Notes under the pieces: model-generated
Seen by the model: only the letters and a program-made list of their open reading frames with translations
Databases searched by the model: none
What the model was told of the DNA's origin: nothing
Assembly (NCBI GenBank): GCA_964058805.1
Contig: CAXKVV010000430.1
Location: 1-48,338 of the forward strand
Length of the DNA: 48,338 nt
Reading direction: 5' to 3'
Source: Schoenoplectus triqueter
Lineage: Eukaryota > Streptophyta > Magnoliopsida > Poales > Cyperaceae
In this document: positions 30,401 to 43,447 of the stretch, one piece after another
Position numbering within the stretch: the stretch's first letter is position 1
How the letters are laid out: every line of letters begins with the position of its first letter
Program-made: the position numbers and the translations under genes

Positions 30401-33400
30401 AATACTTCTAACACTGTCGCCTTACTAGTTAGATGGATTCTTTGATGATTGTTCACTTCTTTTCTGATTAATATGGGTGATTAGCATTGGAGTTGCGATT
30501 GTCAGAAAACCAGTCGAAGGCCAAGTTGCCTCCTGGTTCATTGTTGCAACATTTGATTGATCGAAGGTCATTGACCTCTCAATCTTTATGTTTTTAAGCA
30601 ATTGCTCCAAGATTTCAGCTTTAAATCGATTAATTGATTTGAATTCTTGAAATCTGTTGCTACGATTCAGGCCGATGCAGTGATCACACCTTTGAATGCT
30701 ATAATCATTCAAATTGATTGTTTGAATTGGTGTATACTGCATAGGCGATGAATTGTATAGTCTAAAGATCAAAGAAATCTGGACAATTGCTTAGAAATGT
30801 AATGATTGATACCAAATTCTTGATCGGTACCGAGTGGTACCATGGTGCATTTTGAATAGAGAAGGTATACACTAATTTGAATGAGCTTGATCATGCTAGA
30901 ATATATCAACATACATACACGATGTGAATTAAGTGCTCAATTGACGGAAACAACAGTCAATTGGATTGAATTTTCGAGATTCAAGATTCGGTACCGGATA
31001 ATATCAACTGGTTCTATTCGACGCTGGTGAATCACACAATCCATCATAGGGATTAAAAATCGTGCGCTATAGATGGATTCTCCGCGATGAGACGATGCTG
31101 AAGCTGTCGCCTGATCGGAATGAGGTGGCCCCAGTCGCCGGCGTCGTCGTTGGCGTGAATCTTGAAGGAGTTGTGACTAGATGGTCAGATAATCGCAGCG
31201 GCACGAATATTAGAACAAGTGCGTGAATCTTGAAGAGGTTGAACGATACAGATGGGGCACTGTATTAAATAAAGATATTAATAAGAATCTGGGCCGTCTA
31301 TCTAATACAACTCAATCTTGAAGCGAATCCAGCGGCCCAAATAAGAATAGAGTTAAATGAAAGATAGGCGCTGATCTTGATATAGATCTGGCGGCCCAGA
31401 TTAGGCCCAGTAATTAAATAATAACAGAATAGTAATAATATAGGGTGAATAAATGATTTGAAAATGCTATTGAACTCCAAATTGACTCAAATTTGTTTCT
31501 AAAATTTTCTTATTTTTCATATTATTTTTCTATACAATAATATTCCAGTTTTAAAAATATAATCACAATAAAACAATTTAAAAGCAAAATGCATCACATA
31601 TATTGATATAGTTGACCTAGCTTTGACTTGCCATTTTAAATGCTATAAAAATTCCAAAAATACAAATAAAAATCATAAATAATAATTAGATATATTTTAG
31701 TGATTTTTCAAGTGATTTTCCATGAAATAATAATGATGATAGTAGTATACTATAATAAATAGTGAGATTAGCCATATTCTTTGATAAATAATAAAAAATA
31801 ATAAAAATATAATAATAGATATTATATTGATATTTTCTGTAGAAAGAATAATAAAAATAAATAGCACAAAATAAACAAAAATATACTACTATGGTAATAA
31901 ATAGTAAAATACATTTTCTTTTATAATATGAATTGTATTTCTTTTGTTATTTCTATACAAATATACAAAAAATATACTTTTGATGAATAAAATGTAATAA
32001 AATAATAGTTATAATAAAAACATAATGAATTTCATCCCTTATGACTAGTAATAAAATCTTATACTTTTATATAGATAATAAATAGGAATAATAGAAATAG
32101 ATATAATGAATAGTATAATAAATAGAATAGAATATTAGTAATGATTTCTTTTTAGCTATTATAGATATTAAAAATAAAAAAAATATAATAAAAATAATAA
32201 TGGTAAAATAGTATAGCTAACCACCTTTTTAGTTTTGTAAATGATTCTTACATAATGAATAGTATTTCAATATAATAGAATATAATAATAAAATCCTATT
32301 ACTTTAGCTATTACAAACATTAAAAAAAAATATATACAAATAAAATCATTGCCATTTTATTTCCTATTATTTTAGTAAGTGGTTTTCTATAGAATAAATA
32401 GAGTTTAGAAATAATAAAAATAAAATTCTACTATTTTAGCTATTATAAAATCCCAAAAATATAAATAAAGTTCTAAGTTAATAGCTACCCATTTTCTATT
32501 ATTCTTGTAAATAATTTCCTATATAGATAAATAGAGTTTAAGAAATAAAAAAATAATAATAATAATAAAAATAATAATGATAATAAAAATATAATATAAT
32601 AATAATAATAATAACAATAATAATAATAAATAAATATATCTTCATAATAGGAATAAAGGACTTTGTGCATTTTAGAAATGAATAAACATGCTCACATGAG
32701 GAGTGTAGAGCCACATTTAGAATGATTAGTCAAAACGAGAAAACCTTGACGGAGGATAACTAAGGTTGTAATGACAACATGAGGAGATACGTCGGGACAA
32801 GAACATCTCGACACTTGATGAAGAATAACAAGATACGTTGAGACAAGAACATCTTGACGTAGGATGATTAAGGATTCGATAGCAATATGAAGAAGACGCG
32901 TTGAGACAAGAACATCTTGACGTGAGAAGATTAAGGCTTCGATAGCAACCTGAGAAGATACATCGAGACAGGAACATCTTGATATTTGATGAAGAATAAC
33001 CAAAGCTACGATACTAACGTGAAGATATACGTTGACTTTGGAGAAGAAGAACATTAAGATGTCCTAGAGAGGTGACATCTTAATGACTCGCTGCCATGAG
33101 CAAGTAACTCATGATTGAATATGCTCACACAAGGGGTGTAGGGCTACATAGTAATTTTGCACAAGTAATGCAACACATAGGATGATTAGTCGAGACAAGA
33201 ACATCTCGACGTTCGTTGAAGATTGACCAAAGCTACGACATCAGCATGGAGAGATATGTCGACTTTGAAGATGAAAAACATTACGATGTCCGAGCGAAGT
33301 GACATCTTAATGACTCGGTGTCATGAACAAGTAATTCATGACCGTTTGAGCTGGCAAGACTGAACTCGTTCATCGACGAGTTTGTCTCCCAACTCATTCC

Positions 33401-34270
33401 CGAGAATGTGAGATTGAATCGGTCTGTTGGTAGATTCATCCACAAAACAGTGAATGTGAACCGTTCTGTAGGTAGGTTCCTTCACTAACACATGCCTCAA
33501 TGTTGAACTGGCCCAGCGCTTCAGGTTTGGCATTGTGTGCAATTGTGTTTCCTAGGTTTATGAATCGGCTTAGTGCTACGAATTCATGATCTAGAAGATC
33601 AGTGAGAAGAAATACGTGGGCCATAGCCACCCTTCTCCTGATTCACCAACCTCAAGATCAACCGGCTCAGTGCTTCGAGTTGTATTTTGTGTGATTGGTT
33701 GTTGACTAGTTAAGATTGAACCGGTCTGTTTGTAGGTTTATCTTCTAGATCAACAGAGGTCGAGTCGGTCTGTATGTAGACTCACCTCAAGCCCCCTATG
33801 AAGAGATTAACCTGGTCTGTTGGTAAGGTTACATCTCGAGGAGGCATGGACTGAACCGGTCTGTTTGTAGGTTCGTCCCCCATAGGATAAAACCGATCTG
33901 TTTGTAGGTTTTGTCTTCCCTAGATTGAACCGGTCTGTTGGTAGGTTCATCTTCCGTAGATCCATTTTTATAAACTTAGACGACCACTTGCCCATCTCTT
34001 AACTATACTATTTGCTTCTCTCTTTCAAAGATCCAGAGGTGCCTCGAGGTTCGTAGCCCAGGGTAATTAACGGTGGGGGCTTGCGCCCACCGGAATCTAC
34101 AAGAACTCACAATCACTAAAAAACCCCCTGAATGTGCATCCAAATATCTCTTAACGGCAGAATCGGCCGACACCCATACAGATGCACGCTCGGGAGGGAT
34201 CTCCGTGTCCTTCTTCCGCAGAACCCATCGCCCGGCGGCGGTGCGGCGGCGCGCGAAAAAGGGTCGCACA
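27419..34270 (+). repeat. 3' LTR (6,852 bp)
   Basis: Near-identical copy of 5874-12726 with the offsets 21545 before the A-run indel and 21544 after it. It carries the same hairpin arrays (32791-33340, 33415-33949), palindrome cluster (28628-28850) and promoters (TATA near 30048). It also provides the upstream region of the antisense gene. It ends CGCACA and is followed by the right GTTAT duplication. Confidence 0.95.
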
Positions 34271-34275
34271 GTTAT
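34271..34275. repeat. Right target-site duplication GTTAT
   Basis: Exact repeat of 5869-5873, directly after the CA terminus of the 3' LTR. The copia reading continues from here. Confidence 0.95.
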
Positions 34276-36719
34276 ACCTTCTCAAATCCAAGAGCCAAAT
34301 TTTCTCTAATTTTCAAATCTTTTGTAGCATGGTTAAAAATCAGTTTAATACAACTATTAAAACTTTTAGATCTCACAATGGGACAAAATATACCAATTTG
34401 GAGTTTCAAAAGTTTCTTCAATAAATAGGTATAATTTATCAAACTTCATGCATAGGAATACCTCAACAAAATGGAGTAGCCGAACAAAAAAATTGACACT
34501 TATTAGAGGTTACCCTTATTTTGCTATTTTCTACAAATTTGCCAAAGACTTTTTGGTCTGATGTAGTTCTTACTAGTTGTTACCTGATAAATCAGATTCC
34601 TAGTTGAATTATTAATTTCAAGAGCCCAATGGGAATTTTGCATGATCGAAAATTTCATATTTTCCATTTAAGGGTGTTTGGCTACACTTGTTATGTTCAT
34701 TTATAAGGAGCAGGGAAGTTAGATCCACATGCAAGAAAATGTGTATTTATCGGGTATTCATCTGTTAAGAAAGGTTATAAATGTTGCGACCCACAATCAC
34801 AACGTGTATATATTTTCAGAGATATTTTGTTTGATGAAGAGAATTCATTTTTTAAGCCCATGTGTCAGGGGGGGGTATAGTAATGTCAATAATGGCCCAG
34901 AAATTGAGGCGCGGGATGTGAGACAAGAGGATGAGTTGCAAGGGTCATAAACTATGCAAGAGGATATGGATATACAAATCAGATCAGGGGCTATGCAAGA
35001 TGATGAGCCGCAAGGCTTGTAGGAAGAGCCCAACACTTTGAGACGGTCAGATCGGACCAGGAAACCTCCTGAAAGGTTCTTTGACTTTGTAATGGGCTGC
35101 ACAACTCGACACCCTATTCAAAACTCCATTAGGTATGATCGCATCTCTATAAAGTTTTGGGCCTTTCTAACTGCAGTGGATAGTAATATTGAACCTGAAA
35201 GTTTTGAGAAGGCTAGAGAAAAGAAGGTTTGGGTAACTGCTATGAATGAGGAGTTAAACGCCTTACCAAAAATTATACTTTGGATCTAGTTAAACTGCCA
35301 AATGGAAAACAAACCATATGATGCAGATGAATTTACAAAATTAAATTTAATAGTGATGGAACAATTGAAAGACATAAAACTAGATTAGTTGTAAAAGAAT
35401 ACACATAGACTTACGGTTTGAATTATAAGGAAAATTTTGCACCTGTGGTAAAAATAAATACAATTCGAACTCTTTTATCAGTAGCTGTAAACTATGAATG
35501 ACCACTTTTTCAAATGGACGTCAAGAATGCTTTCTTGCATGACGAACTTGAGGAAGGAATATACATGGATCCACCTCCTGGAGCAAGTGTACCAACGAGA
35601 ATTGTGTGTCGATTAAGGAAGGCAATTTATGGTCTCAAACATTCACTTAGAGCTTGGTATGACAAACTGAGTGCAGCACTAGTCAATGTAGGTTTCAAAA
35701 AGAGTGATGTTGACGCTTCAATGTTCACATGAATTTCAAGTAAGAGAATTGTAGTCATCTTAATTTATGTGGATGATCTGATTATAATAGGAAGTGATCA
35801 AGATGGAATAAAATCACTTAAGGCACATCTCAAACGAGAATTTGATATTAATGATCTCGGTAATTTGACCTATTTTCTTGGGATTGAAATTACACGGTCT
35901 AATAAGGGTTTGTTTCTATCTCAAACAAAATATATGTTAGATTTACTAAAGGAAACTGACAAATTAGGGGTTAAATCAGCAAATATCCCAATGGAATATA
36001 CTAGTAAATCTATTACAGATACGAAACCTTACAATAATGTTGAGCGGTTTTAAAGACTAGTTGGCAAGCTAATCTATCTCACTATCACTTGACTAGATAT
36101 TGCTTACACTGTCAGTTATATAAGTCAATTCAAAAACCATTGCAAGGCCACATGAAGTTGGTTGATCAGCTACTAAGATACTTGAAGGCTCACCCAGGAA
36201 GAGGAATTCTGATGTAGAAATATGGGCACACTAACATTGTGGGGGTACACAGACGCTGACTGGGCATGTAATCCACATGATTGGAAATCAACTATGGGCT
36301 TTTGTATTTTTGTTGGAGGTAATTTGGTTGTTTGGAAAAGTAAAAAGCAGTATGTTGTTGCCAGATCAAGTACTGACGCTGAATATCGTGCAATGGCTAC
36401 AACCATCAGTGAAATTACGTGGATAAAGTATTTGCTCCATGACTTGGGGTATGATCAAATCGAGAAACCTACCAAGTTGTTCTGTGATAGTCAGGCAGCT
36501 ATTCATGTTGCGTCAAACTCAGTATTTCATGAAAGAACAAAATATATTGAGATTGACTGTCATTTTGTATGTGAAAAACTATTGAACAAGGTTATTGAAA
36601 CTTCTTATGGACCCAACAAGCAACAACTTGTTGATGTCTTCACCAAAGCCTTGACTGCAAGACCATTTCAAGAAGTACTTGACAAGTTGACCTCCAACCG
36701 TCTTTACGGTCCAACTTGA
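34276..36719 (+). pseudogene. Ty1/copia integrase-RT-RNase H, right half of the split element
   Basis: It continues the integrase begun at 5570: SHNGTKYTN replaces the usual SDNG, so the second catalytic aspartate is lost, while IPQQNGVAEQKN keeps the glutamate. Reverse transcriptase follows with FQMDVKNAFLHDELEEGIYM (about 35510-35570) and an intact YVDD near 35768. RNase H at 36222-36719 has YTDADWA, SSTDAEYRA and CDSQAA. The terminal TKAL motif and the end of pol match the family. Several stops break it: after the integrase (about 34424 and 34494), near 34950-35020, 35287, 35400, 35730 and 36051. It is a decayed copy, older than the giant insertion. Confidence 0.9.
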
Positions 36720-36726
36720 GGGGGAG
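36719..36726 (+). other. Polypurine tract of the split copia element
   Basis: AGGGGGAG directly after the pol stop codon (36717-36719) and directly before the LTR. This is the usual copia arrangement of TTGAGGGGGAG followed by the LTR. Confidence 0.85.
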
Positions 36727-37049
36727 TATTATAATATCTCAGTTGTATCTTCATTTTCAGAAAAAAAATATACAGCTATATTCTTACAATATCTTCTTGT
36801 ATCTTTTCTTATATTACAGTAGATTATTACTTTATGCTGCTATTTAAAATAAAAAAGAAATAATATGTATCTTTTATTTTATTCTCCTAATGAACTCTAT
36901 ATATGAGGATTTCTTTGTATTTCATTTTTAAGAAAAAGAAATAAAAAAGAGTGTGCGGTGTGTGTGTGGAGTAGTTACTAGATTGGACCGAACCATGTTA
37001 AAATTCTATGTTGTTCACTTTGTGAGTTTGTTGTTCGAATTTTACTACA
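36727..37049 (+). mobile_element. 3' LTR of the split Ty1/copia element (about 323 bp)
   Basis: It starts TATTATAATATC right after the polypurine tract (TG expected, so G-to-A decay) and ends TTTTACTACA at 37049. A TATA-like CTCTATATATGAGG lies at about 36896. The matching 5' LTR is outside the window, so the right boundary is inferred from the CA ending and the expected size. Confidence 0.7.
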
Positions 37050-37314
37050 GTAGGCCCTTCAACACCAATTGATAGGTAAATTTTAATGCATTCCTGAAAT
37101 GCTCATTTGTTGCTTTGCTTATATTAATGGCTAGCATTTTATGTTGCCACCTCCACTTGAAATTCTTCTAAATTTTGTTTTACACTCTCTTTAGTCATTG
37201 GCATGCATAGTAAACTTATCCTTCTATGGCAACTCTAAATACTATAGTTATAACTATGTATGAAAGAAACTAATTTTCCTCCATATGCACGAGTTTTCTT
37301 AGCAGAAAAAGAAA
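37050..37314. other. Intergenic sequence between two copia elements
   Basis: About 265 bases of AT-rich unique-looking DNA with no gene or repeat that I recognise. Confidence 0.6.
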
Positions 37315-37482
37315 TACGTAGAATTATTATTTGAGTTTTGAATATTTAAATTGATTTATTCAGAAGAATTATGTACATATATAGAGAATAAAAAAGAATA
37401 AAAAAGAAAACTACATAATTAGAAAATTACTAAATTATAGCTATTGTCTAATTACATATTTAATTTCTACTGTAATTTGACA
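37315..37482 (-). repeat. 3' LTR of the minus-strand copia element
   Basis: In element orientation it starts TGTCAAATTACAG right after the polypurine tract GAGGAGAAG. The outer end near 37315 is approximate. It is about 168 bp, short even for copia. Confidence 0.65.
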
Positions 37483-40400
37483 CTTCTCCTCAAATTGGAA
37501 CGTATATGTCTAAAATGTCCAACTTATTACATGTAGTATCAATTGGGGCATTGTGAACAAGTTGAATGTGTGGAGGACAAGAGAATGTTCTTACGATGAG
37601 ATCTCTAATCATATGACAATCTATCTTAATGTGCTTGGTCTCCTCACTGAAGACCTAATTCTTGATGATATGCATGGAGGCTTAATTGTCACAGTGTAAC
37701 CTCATCAAACCATCATGACAAACACCATATTCGCTGAGTAAACACTTCATCCAAATGAGCTCATAGGATGTGTTTGTCATTGCGTGATATTCTGACTTTG
37801 CACTGGATCGAGATATAATTGTATGCTTCTTACTCTTCTAAGATATAAAGTTACTACCAAAGAAGACACAATATTCAATAGTGAATCTTCAACTAGTAGG
37901 ACAATGTGCCCAATAGGCATCATTGAACCCTACTATCATGTCATGACCCTGATCAGAGTATACAAGTCCTTTTCTTAGAGATCCCTTGAGATATCTGAGG
38001 ATTCAAATAACTACATCACAGTGAGTGGCATGAGGAGACGACATAAATTGACTCCCAACACTCACTAGATAAGAAATATCAGGTCGAGTAACTATCATGT
38101 AATTTAATTTACCAACCAGTCTACGATATCTCGTGGGATCTTTTAGTAGTTCTCTGTCTTCTAGCATAATTTATCTCAGGAACTATAAGTGAATTAATAA
38201 GTTTACATTCATTTTATGTGAGCATATTAAGCACATACTTGCTTTGACAAATGAGGAGCTTATTTTGAGATCATGATACCTCAATACCGAGAAAATACTT
38301 GAGTTTGTCAAAGTGTGTAATTTGAAATTGCTCCACCAAGAACTTCATCAACGTAGAGATCCCATCTCCACATCACAAGTAATGATGATAACATCTATAT
38401 ATGTAACTAAAATAATAGTCTTTTCTTTCAAGTGCTTTGTAAAGATAGAGTGATTATTAGTACTTCTGGTCATACCAAAATTAACGAGAGACTGAGATAG
38501 ATGACCAAACTAGACTCGAAGAGATTACTTGAGGCCATATAGAGATTTTAGTAAGCGACAAACTTTAGAGGCCTCCTCCTGAATTACAAACCCAAGAGGC
38601 TGAGTCATATATACCTCTTCCTCAATGATGTCATTAAGAAATGTATTGTTGACATCGAGTTGGTGTAGTGGCTAGTGATGTCTAGCAGCGAGAGCTATGT
38701 AGATTTGAACGGATGCTATCTTGGCAACATGAGAAAATATCTCATAATAGTCAACACCATAAGAGTGAGAATAACTTTTGGCCACTAATCGAACTTTAAG
38801 TCTGTGGAGTGACCCATCAGGATGAACCTTAACCATGAAAATCCACTTACGATCTACTGCATTTTTCCAAAGAGAAAGAGGATTGAGGTCCTAAGTCTTA
38901 TTTTTTTTCACAAAGCTCATATTTTTCTCCTGCATAACACCACCCTAGATTTGCAAAACCATTATCACATTCTTAGAAATTGGATTACTGTCAAGATGTG
39001 TAGTAAAGACACAATGATTGGTGGATAAGTTTGCATATGTGCAAAAATGATGGAGAGGATATCTAGTGCTGGGACAATTATGAGGTTCTTTTCGAAGGGC
39101 AATGAGAATGTCAATGTTAGATATTAGAGAAGGAGAGGTAGGAGCAAGAGTTGGTGAATCAGATGATGTAAGCTCATGAGATTTAGTGGCTTCGTTAGAT
39201 TCGACAATTATATGTGATATAGTTAACAACATAGGAGACACAAGTTTCATGATCATACATAGTTTGGACAGAGTTAGTATTAGCAGGTAGATTCTTACCC
39301 CTTCGAGTGTATACTTGAGTAATAAGAGACAGAGAAGGTGTCAACGACACACCACTTTCAAGAGTCGAAAAAGAACTTACCTGACTATCAAAAAATTTCA
39401 GAATAGACAAAACAAGCTCAATAATAAAGGATATACTGGACTTAATATACATAATAGATTACATAAAAATAACATTAGATAATATAAAATATCACCTAAT
39501 AGTAGGACTATAGCACCGATAACTTTTTTCAGTACTAGAATATCCTAAAAAAATACATCTCAGAGACTCGTGATTAAGTTTTGTATGACCTGGTAATGTA
39601 TCATACACATAACAAGCACAAAAATAAAATCTTAGGTGAAACAGAAAATATAGATGCAGAAAGGTATAAGACATTATAAGATATGAGACTATCAAGTACA
39701 GAGGAAAGCATGCGATTTATAAGATAACACGCAGTTAGCCCTACATCTACACAAAATCGATGAGGAACACTAATTCATGGAACGTGTCACCTCAAGGAAG
39801 TGTATGTTCTTTCATTCAACTACTCCATTCTATTGGTGTGTATAAACACATGATAAATCATGAATGATATCATTATCAATTGTATATTGCATAAATTCAT
39901 TTAAAAAATATTCTATAGTGTTATCACTGTGGAGAGTTTTACAAGTGGTGTTAAACAAAGTCAGGAGTTTTGTCAGTGGTGTTAAACAGAGTCAGGAGTT
40001 TTGTCAGTGGTGTTAAACAGAGTCAGGAGTTTTGTCAGTGGTGTTAAACAGAGTCAGGAGTTTTGTCAGTGGTGTTAAATTGAGTCAGGACAAGAGAATA
40101 GAAAGTTGAAAAAATTATAAAGATTTTTTGTCGGGACATTAGAAAATCATCCACAAAGTAATAAAATATCGAAGACCATACACAAATTCAATAGAACACG
40201 AACACCAGACATCAGAATGGACTAAAAAAAATCTCAGCTTGACTAATGACTCTAGGTTGGTAAGAAACACAAGTATGTTTTCCCTGAATACATAACTCAC
40301 AAATTAATTCTAAAACAGATTAAAATTAATATCAAATATTTTTCAAAACCTGAAGAGAAAGATGGCCCAACTCAGAGTGAACCTCCTTAGGACTAACTGT

Positions 40401-41050
40401 ACTAAAAAATGTCGCTCGTTGAGGTGAGCTCTCTCTGCAATACATACCCATGTCCTTATACGTAGTGTCAATCAACTTGTTCGTCTCTAGTTCCTAAAGG
40501 TGTATTTAGTTGGAGCAAATATAACTGAGCAATGTAATTGTTCCGTTATTTTGCCCACATGCATGAGTTTTAAAAAAATGGAATATATAAGACAGACGAT
40601 AAGAACATATTTTGAGAAATCTGAGTGAATCTAATACCTTCAACATCATAAGTAGAACCATTTGCTATTTGAACAGGTGGTTGTGTAGTGGTGATAAATG
40701 CTGACAATATACTTTTGTTCGTAGCCATAAAATCAATAGCATCTGAGTTAATAATTCATGATGATTTAATACTATAAAATAGTTAGAAGTCATACCTAGA
40801 TGCCCTTAAGTGGCTCTCGCAGTCTGAGATGGAGTTATCACACTAACACGAGAGAAGCCTAACTGCCTAAGTCACTGAACCAATATAACATCCTTTTCAG
40901 AGTTGATGTATTTATCAAGTATCTAATCTACAGTTGGTACTTGACTGTGAGGAGTTGGATGCCGCGAGTCTTTAGGACACTTTGGCAATTCCATTTCATG
41001 TGTCCCCACGCTTTACAATAATGCCATTGTACACACTGTTGAGATATTTG
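37483..41050 (-). pseudogene. Broken copia gag-pol remnant
   Basis: On the minus strand: a gag zinc-knuckle remnant WHYCKAWGHMKWNC (about 40985-41030), integrase C-terminus ESLRCIFLGYSSTEKSYRCYS (about 39505-39600, given here with the family motif FLGYS), RT segment [19 protein letters not shown] followed by QPLGF and LLKSLYGLK (about 38540-38665) with an in-frame stop, and YIDV in place of YVDD (about 38385-38405). RNase H remnants follow toward 37500. The gag body appears largely deleted. It is not functional. Confidence 0.8.
39953..40088. repeat. 31-bp minisatellite, about four copies
   Basis: The unit AGTGGTGTTAAACAGAGTCA plus GGAGTTTTGTC repeats nearly without change inside the integrase region of the decayed copia element. 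The first and last units are slightly altered (AAACAAAG, AAATTGAG). It looks like a local post-insertion expansion. Confidence 0.9.
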
Positions 41051-41059
41051 ACCCACGTT

Positions 41060-41720
41060 TAAAAAAAAAACATGACAGAAAAATAGAAAGTTGACCAGAT
41101 TTGACTTTTACAGTGGCTCTGCCCTTCACTCAATCTCTTGAAGAAGATTTGATCTCTTCAAGACAGACTCGAGTTCAGAAATCAAACTCGCACACACAAA
41201 CACAATAAGCGGAGCAGATCTTAATGATAATAGAAGCGAAATCAGAAGAGAGCGGAATTAGCTAGATTCGGGGCCTGTTTACTCGCCTCATAAATTACAC
41301 ACAAAAGATCTGATCTGTTGTGTCGTTTTCTTCGATAGCATAAGAAAGGACAGAGAATTAAATCCCTCTACCAAGTCGTCTACAACAAACACTGAGACCG
41401 AGAGAGAGATCCGCCGGCGTGGAGCACAAAGTTGAGTGGAGCACGGAGTCATGCGATGCATGGAATAGGTTGTACAGTTCAGGGCAAAGCAAGCAATAAG
41501 AGGTAGATCGGGCTGGTGGAGCAACGCAACAGAAGCAGTGCACAGGCATACAAAGGGAACCCTAGGCACAGACGACCGACACAGACGGGAACCCTAAGCA
41601 CATACGACAGACACAGACGGGAACCCTAGGCACAGACTACAGAGGCTTGTCGACGGATCTGTGGCTGGAGCACAAACAGATCGGAACCCTAGACACAGAG
41701 CCAATGTGACTCTGAAACTA
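41060..41720 (-). other. Leader region of the decayed copia element
   Basis: It contains a short direct repeat around 41535-41700 built from CGGGAACCCTAGGCACAGAC-type units (about four, degenerate). No supported reading frame; the 93-residue minus frame here lacks any family motif. Confidence 0.5.
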
Positions 41721-41904
41721 TATAAGTAGAAATAATATTTGGATTTTAAATATCAGAATTGATTTATTTAGGAGAATTTATGTACATATATAGAGAACAA
41801 AAAAGAATAATCTACAAAACTAAATAATTAAAAAAATCGCTAAATTACAGGTATTGCATAATCTATTTTCTAATTACATACTTAATTTATGTTGTCCTTT
41901 AACA
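41721..41904 (-). repeat. 5' LTR of the minus-strand copia element
   Basis: About 184 bp, similar to 37315-37482 but visibly diverged by substitutions and small indels, which marks an old insertion. It is bordered on the left by the degraded primer binding site. Confidence 0.65.
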
Positions 41905-41932
41905 ATTTCTTGAATGGAAATGTTTTCCAGAG

Positions 41933-41965
<33 letters not shown>

Positions 41966-43447
41966 AGGGAGACATGACAATTATTTCACAGTACCTCTAT
42001 AGAATTAAACACCACAAATTTGTGATCAATAAAGGTCAATGTAGCTTTCGGTGCACCTCTATTTATCTGTATGTGGGACCTTGAACCAGTACGTCTCAGC
42101 TATTTAAAATTGACCAATGCTTAAGCACTGTACAAGGGTATATGCCAATATAACCTTCCTTGGCTTTCAACTCATAGTATCTCTCAACAATAATTCTTTA
42201 TTTAGTGACGTATTTTAGGGCAGGAGTTCAAAGCACAACTTCTCAGCTATACATTGTTTTTTTAATATTTGTCCCATTATTACTCTTCCATGAAAGAGTT
42301 TAAATATATTCTTGCTCCATTATTACATACTTTCTGTCCCATAACATTATTTTTAAGTGTGATAGATCGATCTACCAATAAATATTCACATGTTTTTCTC
42401 TTAAGCAAAAAACTACTGCAATTAAAAGATCATTTATTTATGACCGTCGATTTGACGATTAAGCTTTTAGACTCGTATTTCCGAAATTATTACCTTCATT
42501 CAGTTAACAAAGTCTGCTAGGTCATTGTATAATATATGTAAAATTCTAATGCTAGTTGGATACTTGGAACCTCTTGAGTTCCAGAATGCTTCGGCAAAGA
42601 TTTTGGCTAGAAATCTATTAGATGCTTGTGTTTGTGCCTTTTCTCCTTGATGTTACATAGATATCCTTCTTAACTGGCATACGGAAAAGAGAAGGAGCAT
42701 TAATTGTTGAGCTATGCACGGGGGTTGTGAAATGACTTTTTTTTAGCATCTACTGTCAATATATTACCATATGTTTAACTCTTTCAAGAACACTGAAGAT
42801 TTGTCCCTAACTTCTATTTTACTCTGCTCCTTGTGGGATCTAATCATCTTACCTTTCTTTTCTTGTTTTTAAGTTCATATCATTAATGATCTTTTGCAAC
42901 ATGTGTATGCCAAACGAAAGGCGGGGATGGTCGTGAAACATGTTTTACTTTTGTATTTATCAGAAACATTTTACTGAACTCAGAACCAATAGAAAATAGA
43001 GCTGCAATAAGTTTTACATTTAATTAACCCTGAATTTAATTCTTCAACTCTTCTGACATGCAATTACACAGAACAATAACAACAGGGGGCGAATATTGCA
43101 AATAGAAGCCAAAAAATATATATATTATATTTCCAGAGAGATTGCTTCATAAGAACACAACCATCTTTACTCTTCTTTCCTACTTTGCATGTGAAAATGA
43201 TAGAAACAAGTAAAGCCTAATGCAGCTTTAGTCACCCCATAAGCTGTTGTTTAGAACAGAAAAAAAAAAGGAGAAAAGCAAAGGAAAATAAAGAGAGATC
43301 CATGCATGGATAGTTTTCACTACTTGCTCTTTGTATAAGTTCTCTCCTGCTCAAATTTTGTTCTCTCTTTTTCCTTCTCTCATTCACACTAGTGACTAAC
43401 TAAAGAAACAAAAATAATATGACCCTAACTTTGTGAGACACATTCTC
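41905..43447. other. Intergenic region downstream of KANADI
   Basis: AT-rich and without a supported gene. It has a TA microsatellite at about 41937-41961. The last few hundred bases before 43447 should contain the KANADI 3' UTR on the minus strand; a polyadenylation site was not assigned. Confidence 0.6.

Larger units (their letters stand above)
5874..34270 (+). mobile_element. Complete giant Ty3/gypsy Tat-lineage retrotransposon, 28.4 kb
   Basis: Order: 5' LTR 5874-12726, primer binding site 12732-12749, Gag-Pol frame to 21953, a non-coding spacer with a tandem duplication, a six-exon gene on the opposite strand (27353-23685), then the 3' LTR 27419-34270. Both LTRs run TG..CA and the element is flanked by GTTAT duplications. 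The order PR-RT-RNaseH-second RNaseH-IN, with no chromodomain, places it in the Tat/Ogre branch of Ty3/gypsy; extra genes between pol and the 3' LTR, sometimes antisense, are known in that branch. The total length is at or above the largest plant LTR elements I know of. Nearly identical LTRs and intact frames indicate a very recent insertion. Confidence 0.95.
37315..41904 (-). mobile_element. Decayed minus-strand Ty1/copia element (about 4.6 kb)
   Basis: Related terminal blocks lie at about 37315-37482 and 41721-41904 (shared AATTGATTTATT, ATTATGTACATATATAGAGAA and ending in TTTGACA/TTTAACA). On the minus strand GAGGAGAAG precedes the left LTR as polypurine tract, and a degraded primer binding site (plus strand ACTCTGAAACTA, 41709-41720) borders the right LTR. 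Pol between them is riddled with stops. No clear target duplication could be read (ATTTC follows the right end). Confidence 0.8.

Noticed and set aside
36165..36410. 77-residue minus frame opposite copia RNase H
   Set aside because: Shadow of the copia frame at 36222-36719, which has clear RNase H motifs.
41288..41569. 93-residue minus frame in the copia leader
   Set aside because: Lies in the leader of a decayed element, overlaps degenerate direct repeats and has no family motif.
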